A stretch of DNA of 64,000 bases, from positions 5,518,001-5,582,000 of the forward strand of contig NZ_CP042434.1 in the NCBI RefSeq assembly GCF_007971385.1, read 5' to 3'. Below, in pieces: positions 19,048-31,253 of this stretch; position 1 is the first letter of the stretch, and each line of letters starts with the position of its first letter. The notes under the pieces are model-generated. The model made no database searches. It was not told where the DNA came from and worked only from the letters and a program-made list of their open reading frames with translations. The DNA is from Arachidicoccus ginsenosidivorans. Its GTDB lineage: Bacteria; Bacteroidota; Bacteroidia; Chitinophagales; Chitinophagaceae. Both the position numbers and the translations under genes were made by a program.

Positions 19048-21344
19048 CTAAGGGGTAACCCTGATTTCATCGGCCGCAATCATAGCTTTTTTTGATGTAT
19101 TATTTTGCCAGACAGTTAATGTTTTGGGATTGATGGCTTTTATCTTGATAAAGCGCAGCTTGGATGCTGCTGGCAGCGAAAAACTGGCAGTTATAATTTG
19201 AATATCGCTATGTTCCGGTCCTTCATTAAAAGCTACGGGTTTTAAATCTTTATAATCAATACCATTTTGAGAAACAGACACTTGTACCGAAACAGGCAAA
19301 AAAATCCAGTGTCTTGGATCATCTAAAAAATTTATGCTAATTTTTCCACAGTTTTTTATCGAACCCATATCTATGATGGCCGATAGATCTGCTGCGTAAA
19401 AACATAACCAGTTATAACTGAAATCCTTATAACCTGGCATTCCATCTGTTAGCGTCTGATTGCCTTTTGCTGGATAATCTTCCACAAAGGGATTGTCAAG
19501 CGTTACCTTTGCATGTAAGGCAAGATTAACCGGCAAAGGAACAGAAAGAATTTTTTGCCAATAATCTTTGTAGGCATCTGGAGACAAGCCCTCTTCAGCT
19601 AATACTTTTACCCCTTGCTGTTTACAATCCATTACAAATCTGTCCACTCGGTCTTGCCAACCGGCTTTGGGTATGTAGGTGGTTAAATCTTTGGAAATTT
19701 GTAAAAAGCCCCCCGAATCAATACCATAAAACAGTGCTTGCTGAAGTGCCACATATTCAAGACTCAATTGTAGCCGTTTAATACGGTCGCTATACTTATT
19801 GTCTGTTGCCACCGCTAGATGCGCCTCATACAGCAGTTTCTGATAATGCTCCATATTTTCAGTGGAAAGGTATCCCCTGCTGTCTATCATAGGATTGCCA
19901 TAAATATCCAAATGTTTGCCTGAGTTTTGCAGCGCTGTCTTCCTGTCGATCAGATATTCCCGCACAAAGGCTGATCCAGAGCCATAATAGCCATTACAGA
20001 ATTCGGTGATCAGATCATGGACATCTTGATCTGGATTCCAAAACAATTTTGCCTGGAGGTAACTATTAAGCTCTGCTGCATCTGCATAAGTGTCCCCACT
20101 ACCCTGTTCAAAAATACCTGTTACATGCTGTGATTTAAAGTATTTAAGGTTATCAGCCAATACTTCCAGGTCGGGGAACGGCGACAAATAATTGGTAAAT
20201 TGTACAGAGTAATCCCAGATAAAGAGTTGATTTGCCTTATTTGCCCAGCTTTTCAATTGATTACGCAATAAAACTGCTGCTGGCCAGTTGGCATTTCTTA
20301 GTGGCTGCTCTCTGAAAATATCTATACTACTGATTAATATAATCACATTGGATTGGGCATGCGTTTTTTGTGGCGCAGCTGCCGTGCCTTCATAAGCCAA
20401 AGTAGTAATTTTTTTATCTTTAAAAGCATCTGCGACTTTATTGACAAAGCGAATCAACGATCCTTGGTGTCCTCCCTCTTCCCTATCAACTTTTTGCACG
20501 CATCGCAACTGCAGTAACCTCCACCATCGTTGGGGCTACTGACCAATAAATGGCATCAGGGTTTTCTGCCATCATAATTTTCAGGGTGTCAATTACTTTT
20601 TTTAATACTTCAGGATTACTCAGGCATAATTGTGTTGGTTGTCTGACACCGTTTACCAGGGCATAATATTCAGGATGCTTTTTAAAATAAACGGAGGGGG
20701 GTATAAGCTTATTATAGGAGTGGCCCCAAATGCCCCAGAGATCTTCAAATCGATGCAAACCGTGCCAGTTAAGATATGCGGGATCTTCGCTCATGGATAA
20801 TAGCTTTCCCTATAAATAAAGGCGGGTATGGAGCTGATTTTTAAATTGCTTGGTAGTTCAAGGTTACTTTTTGTACAAATTCCGCCGGGTTGGCATCATA
20901 CATTCGCGCTTGCAAAAATTTCTCAGCAAAATAATAAACGCCGTATTCTGCACCATGACCTTTGCCGCCAATAATAAGTACATTTTTGTTATTTGTACAA
21001 ATCAGGTATCCTTCCGAACTCATGATACTGTCTCTCAATAGATTAAGATGTTCTGCCATTGAGGTGCGGCCGATATAAATACCTGGCATTGCTGCCATGG
21101 GTTTTCCAGCTATTGGCTCATTCAATACCTGAAGACTTACTCCTGTTGTAGCCTTTATAAAAGTTACAAGCAGATTTGCGGCTTTTTGTTCACTTTTGGT
21201 GGGTGCTAGTGGGAGTATCACCTGATAATCTGAGTGTTGATTTTTTACAATTTCTATTTGTTGTCTGCCTTGCGCTATGCACTGTCCCACATTTAGGCTA
21301 ATAAATAGCAATATATATCTTGGAATTTTATTTCGCTTCAACAT
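19048..21344 (-). CDS. Secreted DUF4838 glycosidase-like protein, several frameshifts
   Basis: Three frames (21344-20841, 20794-20486, 20508-19048) make one secreted protein of about 765 residues. It has a signal peptide (GQCIAQG) and a GH67/GH20-like N-terminal beta/alpha domain (LGIYIGRTS-like segment, GHGAEYGVYYFAEKFL). The DUF4838 core carries YWSVAPNDGGGYCSCDACKK once one C and one A/G are restored in runs near 20533 and 20483. A C-terminal beta-sandwich of the discoidin (F5/8 C) type follows. Two more single-base losses lie near 20790 and 20845. It probably hydrolyses or binds polysaccharide outside the cell. Downstream of the synthases and export barrel it may play the trimming role that PgaB or BcsZ has in other systems. 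That role is inferred. Confidence 0.78.
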
Positions 21345-21364
21345 AGCAACAATGGTTTAAATAA

Positions 21365-24241
21365 TTAAAACTTCCTGAAAAAGGTGATGTAAATGTCGTA
21401 TTGGTTGCGAAACCAGCCATTAGCAATTTTTTGATTATACCAAGTGCCATTAATACTGATGGAATTTCTGTAATTGAACATTTTCTGGTATCCGGCCCCG
21501 ATGCTATAGGTGGTAAATTTTAAATTCTGATTAAAATCGTATAGGCGACTTAAATCATCCGGGAATTCCCATAACCCATCGTTGCATAGAAGAAATCTGT
21601 TTTTTCATTCAGATATTGACGCGCCGTCAGAGTAAGTGCAGTATATTGATTTCCAGATAAAAAGCTTGCATATCCTTTTATATTGGTCCAGAAATCACCA
21701 AAAAAATGAGCTAGGGATGCAACGCCTGACACGCTCTTCAAGGAATCAAAGTCAATGATTCTCGCCCCTAACTCTGCTTCCCAACTCTTTGCAAAATTAT
21801 GAAATAAGGAATACCCAGCTCGCCATTTTGGAAATACGACCTTGTTAGCAATTGCTAGATTTCCATAGGAGTACCATTTTTTTCGTGCTGAATATAGGCC
21901 TCGACTTCTAATTGTAAGCCAGTGCCCACTGCTCGACCTGCAAAATTCAATTTTCCAGTTAGGGTCATTTTTTTACCCAAATGGCTATACTGTATGGTCG
22001 CAATGTTGGCTGGTGCCAAAGAATCAAAATGAGAATTTAAAAAGGAGAAGCCCAATTGGTTATGATAAGACTTTGACCTCAGGTAAGCTGCATAATCACT
22101 GTATTTATGACTTTCTGGGTTTATCCTCTCGAGGTTCTTGGCAACATCTGCCGCCTCTTTAAATCGGTTCAGGGATTCTAAAGCAGAGGCCTTTTTCATT
22201 AAAAATGCTGTATTTTCCGGGTAAATGCTGAGTGCGGTATCAGATAGCTGTAAAGCAGTATCAAAACGATTTTGCTGCTGATTAATATTAATAAGCGCTA
22301 ACAATGCCAGACTGTCCTTCGGGTTAAGTTGTCTTAACTTGATCCAGGCAGCCGTGGAAGACAAAGTATCTCCTCTTTTAAGAAAGTGCATGGCAGCTGT
22401 GGAGAGTTGTTCGGAGTAATTCCCTTTAATTGTCGTATTGTAAGGATATCTTTGGTGCAATGAATCATTGATTAAAAGCGCATCTTGATAGGCTTTCAAT
22501 TTAAAAAGAACAGCTGATTTTTTAATCATAAATGCCTGGTCATTCGGGTAATAACCTAAAGCTTTATTAATCCATTCTAAAGCGTCCTTATTGCCTGTAT
22601 CATTATCACCTGCCAGTTGAATATTGATCAAACTATTAAGTACTTCTTTATTTTGGGGATCCAGCTGCTCTACTCTTTTATATAAGATTAAAGCTTGATC
22701 ATAATCCATGACCTGCATGCTGGATCTGGCTGCCGATAAACTGGCATCCTCCAGGCCTGCGCGCACAATCTGGTTTTGTGGATGGGTCTCGTATAATTTC
22801 AAAAAGACAGCAGCAGCCTGGTCAAAATCTCCATTTTGTTGAAAAATGGAGCCTTTTTTATTTTTAGGTTGATGTCATCCGGATAAAACCCTATTGCTCT
22901 ATTTAATTGTTGAATAGCTGAAGCATATTGCTTTTGCTCTGCTAATAGGTTGACGAAACCGTTTATGGCTTGTTGTTGTTTGGTTCTATCCTTAAAACAG
23001 TCTGATAGACCACTTCAGCGCTATCATATAATCCCTGCACTGCGAAATCACGGGCTCTCTTTAGTTCTAGATCGAAATAAGTTTGTTTAGTAAATGTAGA
23101 AGGATTGATATACATAAGCTTAGCTGCAATGGCAGCCGCTTGCCCATATCTACCACCTTTTTCCAAAAGGTTTTGCTTCTGGGCTAGTAGGTCTTTGTCA
23201 TTTGGGCTAATGCGTAAAGCTTTATCGATCCAAACTAGGGCTTCTTGATTCATATTACGACTAATGGCCATATTAATCACATTATTTAAAGCCTCTTTAT
23301 TAGCTGGGGATTTTTCAAGAACGCTTAGGTACTCATAATAGGGATCCATTTTTTTATAATACCTGGCAGCCTCCAGGGGCAATTCCTGGCTAAGCTGCGA
23401 AAGCTTTCCATTTGAAGGAAACTTTTTTGCATTTGCTGCAGTGATTCGAGGGCTTCTGGATAGCGCCGCATTTGTTGCAATAAACCAAGCTTTTTCATCC
23501 ATAATTCATAGGACTCTGGGTGTTTTGCCAGCAATTGGTTGATAAATGCCAGACTATTTTGATCATTGCCTTGTAGCAAAATGGCTGACAGGCTTCCCTC
23601 AATCGCTTGGGTATTACGGGGTGAAGTCCCTAGGGCCATTTCAAATTGACTAAATGCTTTGTCCAGGCCTCCATGCTTCAGATAATAATTACCTGCTTCG
23701 TTATGATAATCTACATACTTTTTCAACACACTGCTGTCCTTTGGAAAAGTACGCAGTAATCTATCTGCTTGTTTGTCTGCATTGGCATAATCCCTTGTAA
23801 GGGCGAGAATATCCAATTTTTTGGCCAGCATCTGATATTCTCCAGGGTACCGATCTAGTCCTTTATCAAGGATATTCAAAGCTTTTTGTTCATTTCCTTT
23901 TGCGACATATAGAGATGCAGCGGTTAGATAAGCATCTTTGTAGGTTGGCACTTTTGTAATGATTTCGGTTAATTTGCGTTCTCCCCGGACAGAATCCTTA
24001 TTCAAGAGGTAAAGTTTGGCCATCAAAACTGAAAATCTACATTTCTTGGATAGTCTTTTGCTGCGGCCTTTGCAATAGACAATGCCTTGACATAATCCTG
24101 CCGCACGTTCATCTCCGCTTTAATTTGGGTCAAATAGGTGGTATTGCTGACTTTTTTATTTTGACACCAGAGCAGGCTGGGTAACAAGATTAAAGCCAGC
24201 AAATTGGTAATATATTTTCCTATATATCTTCTACACATCAT
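21365..24241 (-). CDS. TPR protein with C-terminal YaiO-like outer-membrane beta-barrel, frameshifted
   Basis: A signal peptide (MMCRRYIG...LLWCQ) is followed by a long array of tetratricopeptide-like repeats (repeated motifs such as WINKALGYYPNDQAFMIKKSAVL). A C-terminal barrel (WYSYGNLAIANKV..., ISINGTWYNQK) ends in ...ITFFRKF, a typical outer-membrane terminus. The frame is broken about seven times (near 24030, 23430, 22970, 22850, 21875 and 21560), each repaired by one base, usually in a homopolymer. The true stop is the TAA at 21367-21365. By architecture it corresponds to PgaA/BcsC: a periplasmic TPR scaffold plus a pore for a synthase-made polysaccharide. It sits directly after the two glycosyltransferases. 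Confidence 0.82.
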
Positions 24242-24267
24242 GATCGTTTTTTAACGGGTCCTAAGTA

Positions 24268-25768
24268 TTAAGGTGTCGGTTGTCCAAATCCACGCCTTTG
24301 CATATTGCCCCAGGTGTGTTTGCGTCCAGTAATAAAAAAGAAATACCCCTTGAGTGCAAAAAATACAATCAATGGGTGATAAATAATAGGTTCCAGAAAG
24401 GCCATCAGACTAAGGCCTGCCACCTCTATCCAGGTTTTATAGCTTTTATTGACTAGCTGGTCCCAAAATATGGCGATCAGGGTAATCATAATGGAATACA
24501 GATACAGAAATAATAGCAATAATATTGCATCTACGACATTAATCTGCCCTGTAATAATTATATATATATAATATAACACGCCTAATAGTTCAACAATAGG
24601 CGCCAGAAATTCAAAAAGGAAATTGTAGGCAAAAACAACAAGTCCTAGTTTTCCATAACTGGGATTAAATAGGATTTTATGGTGCAGTGTCATAATTTGT
24701 ATTAATCCACGTCCCCATCTGGTGCGCTGCCGCCCAAAGATCTTAAGCGTAGAAGGGCCTTCTGTCCAACAAAGTGTGGACGGAATATAACGTATTGCAT
24801 ACTTTTGTTTATTGTCCTTCATATAAGCACACATACGGGTGATTAAATCCATATCCTCTCCAAATGAAAGGGCATCATATCCTCCGGCTTTAATGGCAAT
24901 TTCTTTGTCAAATAGCCCTAAACCTCCCGATACGTTGGGGACACAATTGATTTTGCTCCAGCCCATTTTACCTAAAACATAGGCTCTTATGTATTCCATC
25001 TCCTGAAATCTAGGAAAAAGGCTTTTGGGTGGTCTCATTCTGACAAGTTCACCTTGTTCAATATCACTTGAATTGGCAATTCTTAGAGTTGCTCCGGTTG
25101 CAATTACTCTTTTGGTGTCTTCTACCACGTGAACGTAACCACATTGTGGGCAGGGTGCGCCTAATTCAGTTATTTTGCGATGTTCTTCTGCCAATATGGG
25201 CTGAATCATTTTAATAAGGGTATCCTTTTCCAGAATACAATCCACGTCTGTACATAAAAATAATTAAAAGAGGCCGCATTTATACCTGCATTGGATGCAT
25301 CGGCCTTACTTTTTCCGTTCACCTTGTCAATGACCATCAATTTTTCGTAGGCTGTATTGATGGATTTAAATATCCGACGGACTGGTTTAGATTTTATTTT
25401 TTCGTCGTAAGCAAATTCTACTTGTACCAGTTCGTATTCATTAATTAGTTTTTCCAGGGTATCGTCTGTGCTACCATCATTGATAATGATAACCTCAAAA
25501 TTTGTATAATTTAATGTCAATAGGGAGCGTACATTTTGAATAATTGTAACACCTTCATTGTAGGCTGGGGCTATTATGGAAATGCCTGGAGCAAGTGGGG
25601 AACTGGTCAATTTCTTATAATCTGTGTATTGCTCTTTTTTCGGAATTGATTTATAGCCAAAAAGGATAAGATAGCCAAGAATGCATAGGCTGACAGGATC
25701 AAAACACCATAGATGAATATTCCACCTTCGAAAAAGGTTCGCATATATGACCAAAAGCTATGCACCAT
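24268..25768 (-). CDS. Family 2 glycosyltransferase (PgaC/BcsA-like), copy B, two frameshifts
   Basis: Restored from the ATG at 25768, this is a membrane polysaccharide synthase. An N-terminal helix ([19 protein letters not shown]) leads to the GT-A domain with [18 protein letters not shown] and [11 protein letters not shown]. The processive RQRTRWGRG motif and several C-terminal helices follow. Frame breaks occur in an A6 run near 25645 and a T5 run near 25259; one added base in each restores alignment with the neighbouring paralogue. Residues 230-460 are very similar to copy A, so the pair arose by duplication. An inserted CPQCGYVH segment, absent in copy A, looks like a small zinc knuckle. 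The product probably polymerises one sugar of a homo- or heteropolymer. Confidence 0.85.
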
Positions 25769-25782
25769 AATGATTATCAAAT

Positions 25783-27218
25783 TTAATTTTTACGCGCCTG
25801 TCCAAATCCTTGCCTCTGCATATCTCCCCACACATGTTTTTTCCCTGTAAGAAAATAGTAATACCCTCTAATGGAAAAGAAAACAATCATAGGATGGTAT
25901 AAAAAGATCTCCAGACAAGCGGTTGCACATAGTAGCAATACATCTTTCCAGGATTTGTAATATCTAAAGGTTATTTGGTCCCAAAGAATAGCGATAGTAG
26001 TAATCATTATGGAATAGGAATAGACAAATAACAATAACAGGACGGCATACTCTGTATTAATTCTACCTGAAATCCATAAATACAAATAATATATTAGGCC
26101 TACAATTTCAATGATGGGTGCCAATAATTCAAAAAAGAAATTATATGGAAAAGTTATAAGTCCTGCTCTGCCATATTGAGGATTAAAAAACATTTTAAAA
26201 TGGGCATACATCAATTGGGCCAGACCGCGCGCCCATCGACTTCGTTGCCTCATAAATATCTTAATAGTGGACGGCACTTCTGTCCAACATAGTGTTTCAG
26301 GAATATATTTTACGGCATATTTAATTTGGTTATCTCCACTGTAGCGGCACATTCTAACTAGTAATTCCATATCTTCCCCAAAAGACTGGGCATCATATCC
26401 ACCTGCCTTTATGGCGATTTCTTTATCAAATAATCCCAATCCTCCGGAAACGTTTGGTATGCAATTAATCAGGTTCCATCCCATTTTTCCCAGGACAAAT
26501 GCTCGGATATACTCCATCTCCTGAAATTTTGGCAATAATTTGCTTGGTGGTTTCATTTGGATAATCACCCCTGATCGATATCACAAGAATTCGCAGTTCT
26601 CAGGGTAGCACCTACGGCAATTATGCGCCTGGAGCTTTCTTCCATCACCGGCTTTATTAGTTTCAAAAGCGTATCCATTTCCAGGATACAATCCACATCC
26701 GTACAAACAAAATAATCAAAAGACGCTACATTGATACCAGCATTCACTGCATCAGCTTTACTTTTTCCATTAATCTTATCAATAACGGTCAATTTACTAA
26801 AGGCCGGATTAGTGGATTTATAAATACCTCTTATAGGTTTTGCATGGAGCTTAGGATTATAGGCAAAATCAACTTTTTCAAGTTCAAATACTTTGATAAG
26901 TTGTTCCATTGAATTATCAGTACTGCCATCATTTATAAGCAGCACTTCAAAAATTGGATAATTTAGAGTCAAAAGTGACTGCACATTCATAATAATGGAG
27001 AGTCCTTCATTAAAAGCGGGGGCAATTACTGAAATGCCAGGTGATAAGGCCGATTTTAAAAGATCGTGGTAATCGCTGCAACTTTCCCTTCTTAAATATT
27101 TCCGAATAGAAATGAAGGAAAATATAGCTAGCATGGTATAGATCAATAGCAATATAGCACCATATGCAAATACGCTGCTTTCATAAAAATTTATTAGCCA
27201 TTGACCTATTTGGAGCAT
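25783..27218 (-). CDS. Family 2 glycosyltransferase (PgaC/BcsA-like), copy A, frameshifted
   Basis: The ATG at 27218 overlaps the stop of the HEAT gene by one base (TAATG), a sign of translational coupling. The protein has an N-terminal helix, a GT-A domain ([29 protein letters not shown]), the MRQRSRWARG processivity motif and four or more C-terminal helices. The frame is lost at a G4 run near 26572 (DQG then TGA). One more G gives DQGVIIQMKPPSK, matching copy B. It is expected in the inner membrane, polymerising an activated sugar and feeding it to the TPR/barrel protein. The nearby paralogue suggests a dimeric synthase or a polymer with two sugars. Confidence 0.87.
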
Positions 27219-28381
27219 TAATATTTAATTAAGGGATTCAAATTGTGCTTTAAAATTAATTGATTTTCCGGTGTACAGGACTCCATGAGTAGATCTATTT
27301 GCTGCTTATTACTGTTTCGGACAATGGATTTTGCTGCGTTTTTGCGTATATCGAAATCAGTAGAGTACATAAATTCCTGTTTTAGGAAAGTAACATTTTC
27401 TTTGTTACCCATTCTTCCAAGTGCCTTTAATATTTCCAATCGGCAATTTAGCGGCTGATTACTGTAAATATGCACCAGTTGAGGAGCAGCTTGCTCATAT
27501 TTTAGTTTTCCCAGACAATTTATTGCCTGGGCTCTTAATAGGTGATCTTTGTTTTCAAGTAGCTTGACTACTGCAGGTGCGGCGTCATATTGTTTGTAAT
27601 ATACGATTAGCTCCATACAAAAAGCGACCACGCTTTTATTATTCGAATATGTAACCCAACGAGCGAAATTGGGGATGGCTATATTTTCTGTTGTCGTTAT
27701 CGTTTTAAAAAGCTCAATTTGGTCCCATTTAAGTAAAGGCTCTGTAGTTACATCAAAGAACTTAAAGGGTTCATTTTTGCTTAACTTGATATAAGCATTG
27801 CGGGCTTCTGAACGAAGTTCTTGCCTTTTGTTATTTGTCAAAGGCAGAATATTTACATCTGCAATCAAAATATCCATATTTGTCAGCTCTCTAATACCTC
27901 TGATCTTTTTTTCCCATTTTCTACTTTTCATTTTCCTGAAAGAGACCTTATCCAATCCCAATTCCATGTAAAGGTTACGCATCTCGGTACCGATAGTCCC
28001 TGTAAAATCAGCTTGATATTTGATTATCCGGTCAATAATTATCTGTCTATATTTTCTACTCCTAAATTCGGCTCTGATTTGGTTAGGGATATTAAAAGCC
28101 GGCTCCCCGAATTGGTTTTGAGAAGCATTTGACTTTAAGACTATTTGCTCTGTGATTAAATCATCCAGTATAGGAACAATATACTTTACTCTTTTATTAT
28201 ATATATAGTTTTTAAACCTAATATACCAAATCCTATATTGAATATAAAGGATGAAGCATGTGGATATGAGAATAGAGACCACAGCTATTTGTATAACTAA
28301 AGGAAGTGATAAAAACCAATTTAACCAGGCAGGATTCTGCCCAACATCAAGATTTTCAAAAGAATATGGAGATTCAAACAT
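27218..28381 (-). CDS. Membrane-anchored HEAT-repeat protein
   Basis: This 387-residue protein has one N-terminal transmembrane helix (about 28-50: LVIQIAVVSILISTCFILYIQY). A basic linker, a middle helical domain and C-terminal HEAT repeats follow (residues ~270-375: AAPAVVKLLENKDHLLRAQAINCLGKL, ...EILKALGRMGNKE). It is probably a scaffold that links the receiver encoded 2 bp upstream to the glycosyltransferases downstream. The tight spacing on both sides supports a single operon. It is intact. Confidence 0.8.
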   Translation of the reverse strand: MFESPYSFENLDVGQNPAWLNWFLSLPLVIQIAVVSILISTCFILYIQYRIWYIRFKNYIYNKRVKYIVPILDDLITEQIVLKSNASQNQFGEPAFNIPNQIRAEFRSRKYRQIIIDRIIKYQADFTGTIGTEMRNLYMELGLDKVSFRKMKSRKWEKKIRGIRELTNMDILIADVNILPLTNNKRQELRSEARNAYIKLSKNEPFKFFDVTTEPLLKWDQIELFKTITTTENIAIPNFARWVTYSNNKSVVAFCMELIVYYKQYDAAPAVVKLLENKDHLLRAQAINCLGKLKYEQAAPQLVHIYSNQPLNCRLEILKALGRMGNKENVTFLKQEFMYSTDFDIRKNAAKSIVRNSNKQQIDLLMESCTPENQLILKHNLNPLIKY

Positions 28382-28383
28382 AA

Positions 28384-28755
28384 TCAGGTTCTTGGAGATA
28401 AAAGTTTTTTAATCCTCATCACCAGTTCGCCAATGATAATTGGTTTACGAACATATTCGTCAATGCCTAATTTGAAACCATCCATAATTGAATCTTCATT
28501 TGTAATGGAAGATATCACTATTATAGCAGCATTTGCAGTATTTGGATGCTTTTTCAATCTGCTAATAATTTCAAAGCCATTGGCATATGGCATCATCAGA
28601 TCAGTAATAACAAGATCGTAGGCCATTTTCTCAATCTGAGACAGCCCTTCTTTTCCATTTCCAGCCAATTCAATGTGGAATCCTTCCTTAGTAAGGACTT
28701 TGTCTAATACATTTTGTATAATCTCATCGTCATCAATAACCAGAATGTTTCTCAT
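28384..28755 (-). CDS. Single-domain response regulator (CheY/PleD-like)
   Basis: The 123-residue receiver has DDD at 8-10, phospho-Asp in LVITDLMMPYANG, the switch Ser in IVISSI and Lys in YVRKPI, with no output domain. It is the first gene of the minus-strand polysaccharide run. In this position it may control the synthase by protein contact, as c-di-GMP does for cellulose synthases. A TACATTTG -7-like box lies at 28940-28947 on the minus strand, but no clear -33 partner was found. Confidence 0.9.
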   Translation of the reverse strand: MRNILVIDDDEIIQNVLDKVLTKEGFHIELAGNGKEGLSQIEKMAYDLVITDLMMPYANGFEIISRLKKHPNTANAAIIVISSITNEDSIMDGFKLGIDEYVRKPIIIGELVMRIKKLLSPRT

Positions 28756-29466
28756 TAAAATAAATTACTAAATTAATTTAAATCATCAATACTATAACAC
28801 CTAACAATCAATAACATAGTATTTATAACATTAAATACTAAAGCGATTAGTTTTGAAGTCAGCAAAAATCCATAAATACCTGATTAATCAATAGGATAAT
28901 TTACCGTTCAGATAATACCTATTTTAATATATTTTCCTGCAAATGTATAATAGATGCTAATTTAAAAAAAAGTTTTCTTGCTATTTTTTCATTAGTTAAT
29001 TTTTTTTAATTATATAGATTGATGTCAGCCTTAAATAGCAAGTTCAAATATACTAAATGCTATTTGCCATTAAAAGAAATGTCTCAACAGAACCAACAGT
29101 TTTCTTTCTTTTCAACTTGCCACACGACAGAACAAAAATGACCTTAACAATCTTATCAAACCTATGGAGCTATTTTGAATAAGCTACAATTATATTTTTG
29201 TACCCTATCCCTCTTTGACGGGATTTGGAGATAACATCAGCCAAAAGAGCATCAGTGCAACAGGTAACCTTACATATATAAAATCGACCTGAATGAACCC
29301 AACATGAACTCAACATGTAACTTCTGACCATTCCATTTTCACCCCCTTATTCAGGCACCTACTTCTATGGGGGTATCTCCTTCATTTTTTCTACGAAAAA
29401 CTCGCTTAATTGGCTTATCTTAGCTTCTATTCATATAATTATTAGCGTATTTATAAGTAAATATCT
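28756..29466. other. Divergent intergenic region
   Basis: This 711-bp spacer lies between the minus-strand polysaccharide run and the plus-strand hybrid kinase. It is AT-rich, with a possible minus-strand -7 box TACATTTG (28947-28940). I see no gene, RNA or clear repeat in it. Confidence 0.45.
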
Positions 29467-30594
29467 ATGATTCTTATTGTTGATGACAAACCAGAGAATC
29501 TAATTGCTTTAAGCAAGGCTCTGGAAGGGCGGGGTTTTCAAACAGATACAGCGCTTTCAGGCGAAGAGACCTTAAAAAAAGTCTTAAAGCAGGCGTATGA
29601 GCTCATTATCCTGGATGTACAAATGCCAGGTATGGATGGTTTTGAGGTCGCTGAAACCATCAGCAGCTATAGCAAAACCGCCAATATACCCATCATTTTC
29701 CTGTCTGCGGTCAACATCAGTAAGGAATTTATCACCAAAGGCTACGCCTCTGGTGGTAAAGACTACCTGGTTAAACCCTTTGATACGGATATTCTTGTTT
29801 TAAAGATCCAGACTTTCATCAGACTTAATGCTATCCAGCAAGCATTACAGGCAGAGATCCAAAAACGGACCCAGGCAGAGGCCAAAAAGGATGAATTTAT
29901 TAGTATTGCCAGCCACGAGCTTAATACCCCACTCACTTCAGCCAAAGGTTATTTGCAATTAGCAGAAATGTCCTTAAAAAATCAACAGACCGATCAGGTC
30001 CAGATGTATCTTGAAAGGTCTGGAAAACAGCTAAATAAGTTAAACCGCCTGGTGACAGAACTACTAGATGCTACCAAAATCGAGTCCAATAAGCTTAAAT
30101 TAGCCTGTAAGCATTTTTCGGTATCTTCTTTTTTGGAAAATGCAATCAATAATATCCATCAGTCCTATCCAGATACAAAAATACACATGCAGGGAGTAGA
30201 CCTATCCGGTCTCTCTGTATATGGAGATGAAAATAGATTAGAACAGGTACTACTCAATTATATCAGTAACGCCATCAAATATGCGCCAGAAAGTAATGAA
30301 GTCACTGTAGAATCACTGTTGTTACCAGATGAATCCTTACAAATTAGTGTAATTGATCATGGAATTGGCATATCTAGTAAGGAACAGCAGCAGTTATTTC
30401 AGAAATACTACCGAGTGGAAGAAAGTGACGGTAAGTTTCAAGGACTGGGTATGGGTCTATTTATCTGCGCAGAAATCATTAAACTCCATAAAGGTGCTGT
30501 CGGGGTAAAAAGCGACCTAGGCCAGGGTTCCACCTTTTATTTTAGAATCCCCTTAAACCCAGTCACCGTTGAATCAAGCATATCTGCCAATTAG
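29467..30594 (+). CDS. Receiver-histidine kinase hybrid
   Basis: The 375-residue soluble protein begins directly with a receiver (VDD at 5-7, D50 in IILDVQMPGMDG, LVKPFD). A coiled coil, a HisKA domain with ISIASHELNTPLTS (H150) and a HATPase domain (NYISNAIKYAP, IDHGIGIS, GLGMGLFICAEI) follow. It resembles the bacteriophytochrome-type kinases common in Bacteroidota but lacks any sensor domain, so it must receive its signal from another kinase. It is separated from the next gene by a 659-bp gap and appears complete. Confidence 0.92.
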   Translation: MILIVDDKPENLIALSKALEGRGFQTDTALSGEETLKKVLKQAYELIILDVQMPGMDGFEVAETISSYSKTANIPIIFLSAVNISKEFITKGYASGGKDYLVKPFDTDILVLKIQTFIRLNAIQQALQAEIQKRTQAEAKKDEFISIASHELNTPLTSAKGYLQLAEMSLKNQQTDQVQMYLERSGKQLNKLNRLVTELLDATKIESNKLKLACKHFSVSSFLENAINNIHQSYPDTKIHMQGVDLSGLSVYGDENRLEQVLLNYISNAIKYAPESNEVTVESLLLPDESLQISVIDHGIGISSKEQQQLFQKYYRVEESDGKFQGLGMGLFICAEIIKLHKGAVGVKSDLGQGSTFYFRIPLNPVTVESSISAN

Positions 30595-31253
30595 TTTGAG
30601 AAATGGTTTAGGGTTAAGATTAGTACAAAGCCAATTGGGCTATAGCATTAATTAATTAATTAATTAATTAATTAAATGATTATTAATATTATTACATACA
30701 TAGTCTAAAATAAAAGTTTAGACATATCGGTGCATTGTTAAGCAAATAAATATTGCATTAGTTTTATAAGCTGCAATTAATGCTACCAGTGAATTGACAG
30801 GCAGCGCCAATAGTAATGCTCATTCTAAAGTTGCCTGACTGCAGCTTTGAATAAGCATTTTATTAAAACCTCATCACAGATGTGACTACATAGTAGCATT
30901 TAAGGTCGGGGGATTTTTGTAGGTGTAACGAAGGCTTAGAACTTGAATTTGAGTCTAATTTGATTTAACCTGTGAATTGACCTTGGAAATTGACCATTCT
31001 GAATATGACCTATTAATTGATATAAGATTAGCGTATAATATTGGATTTGAATAGGTATTTATTTTTAAATTGACTTTTACTTTAATTAGGTTGACGTTTG
31101 GATTTTGGTATGGACCCACATCTTTGTTAATTACAGTTTAGCTTTAATTCAGATTAAATTTTGTTTTGACTTTCAATGATTTACGTTTTTATTTAGGAAA
31201 AGAAATAGCAACAAGTTTAGAAATGAATAAAAATAGATTACCGTTATTATATT
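30595..31253. other. Intergenic region with microsatellite
   Basis: This spacer before the large hybrid kinase contains an (ATTA)7 tract at 30647-30675. From about 30950 to 31060 there are several loosely spaced TTGA(C) words (AATTGACC, AATTGATA). I find no ORF or RNA. Confidence 0.5.
30647..30675. repeat. (ATTA)7 tetranucleotide repeat
   Basis: Seven and a quarter uninterrupted ATTA units. It lies 52 bp after the hybrid-kinase stop codon and about 580 bp before the next gene, so a direct effect on either promoter is uncertain. Confidence 0.9.
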
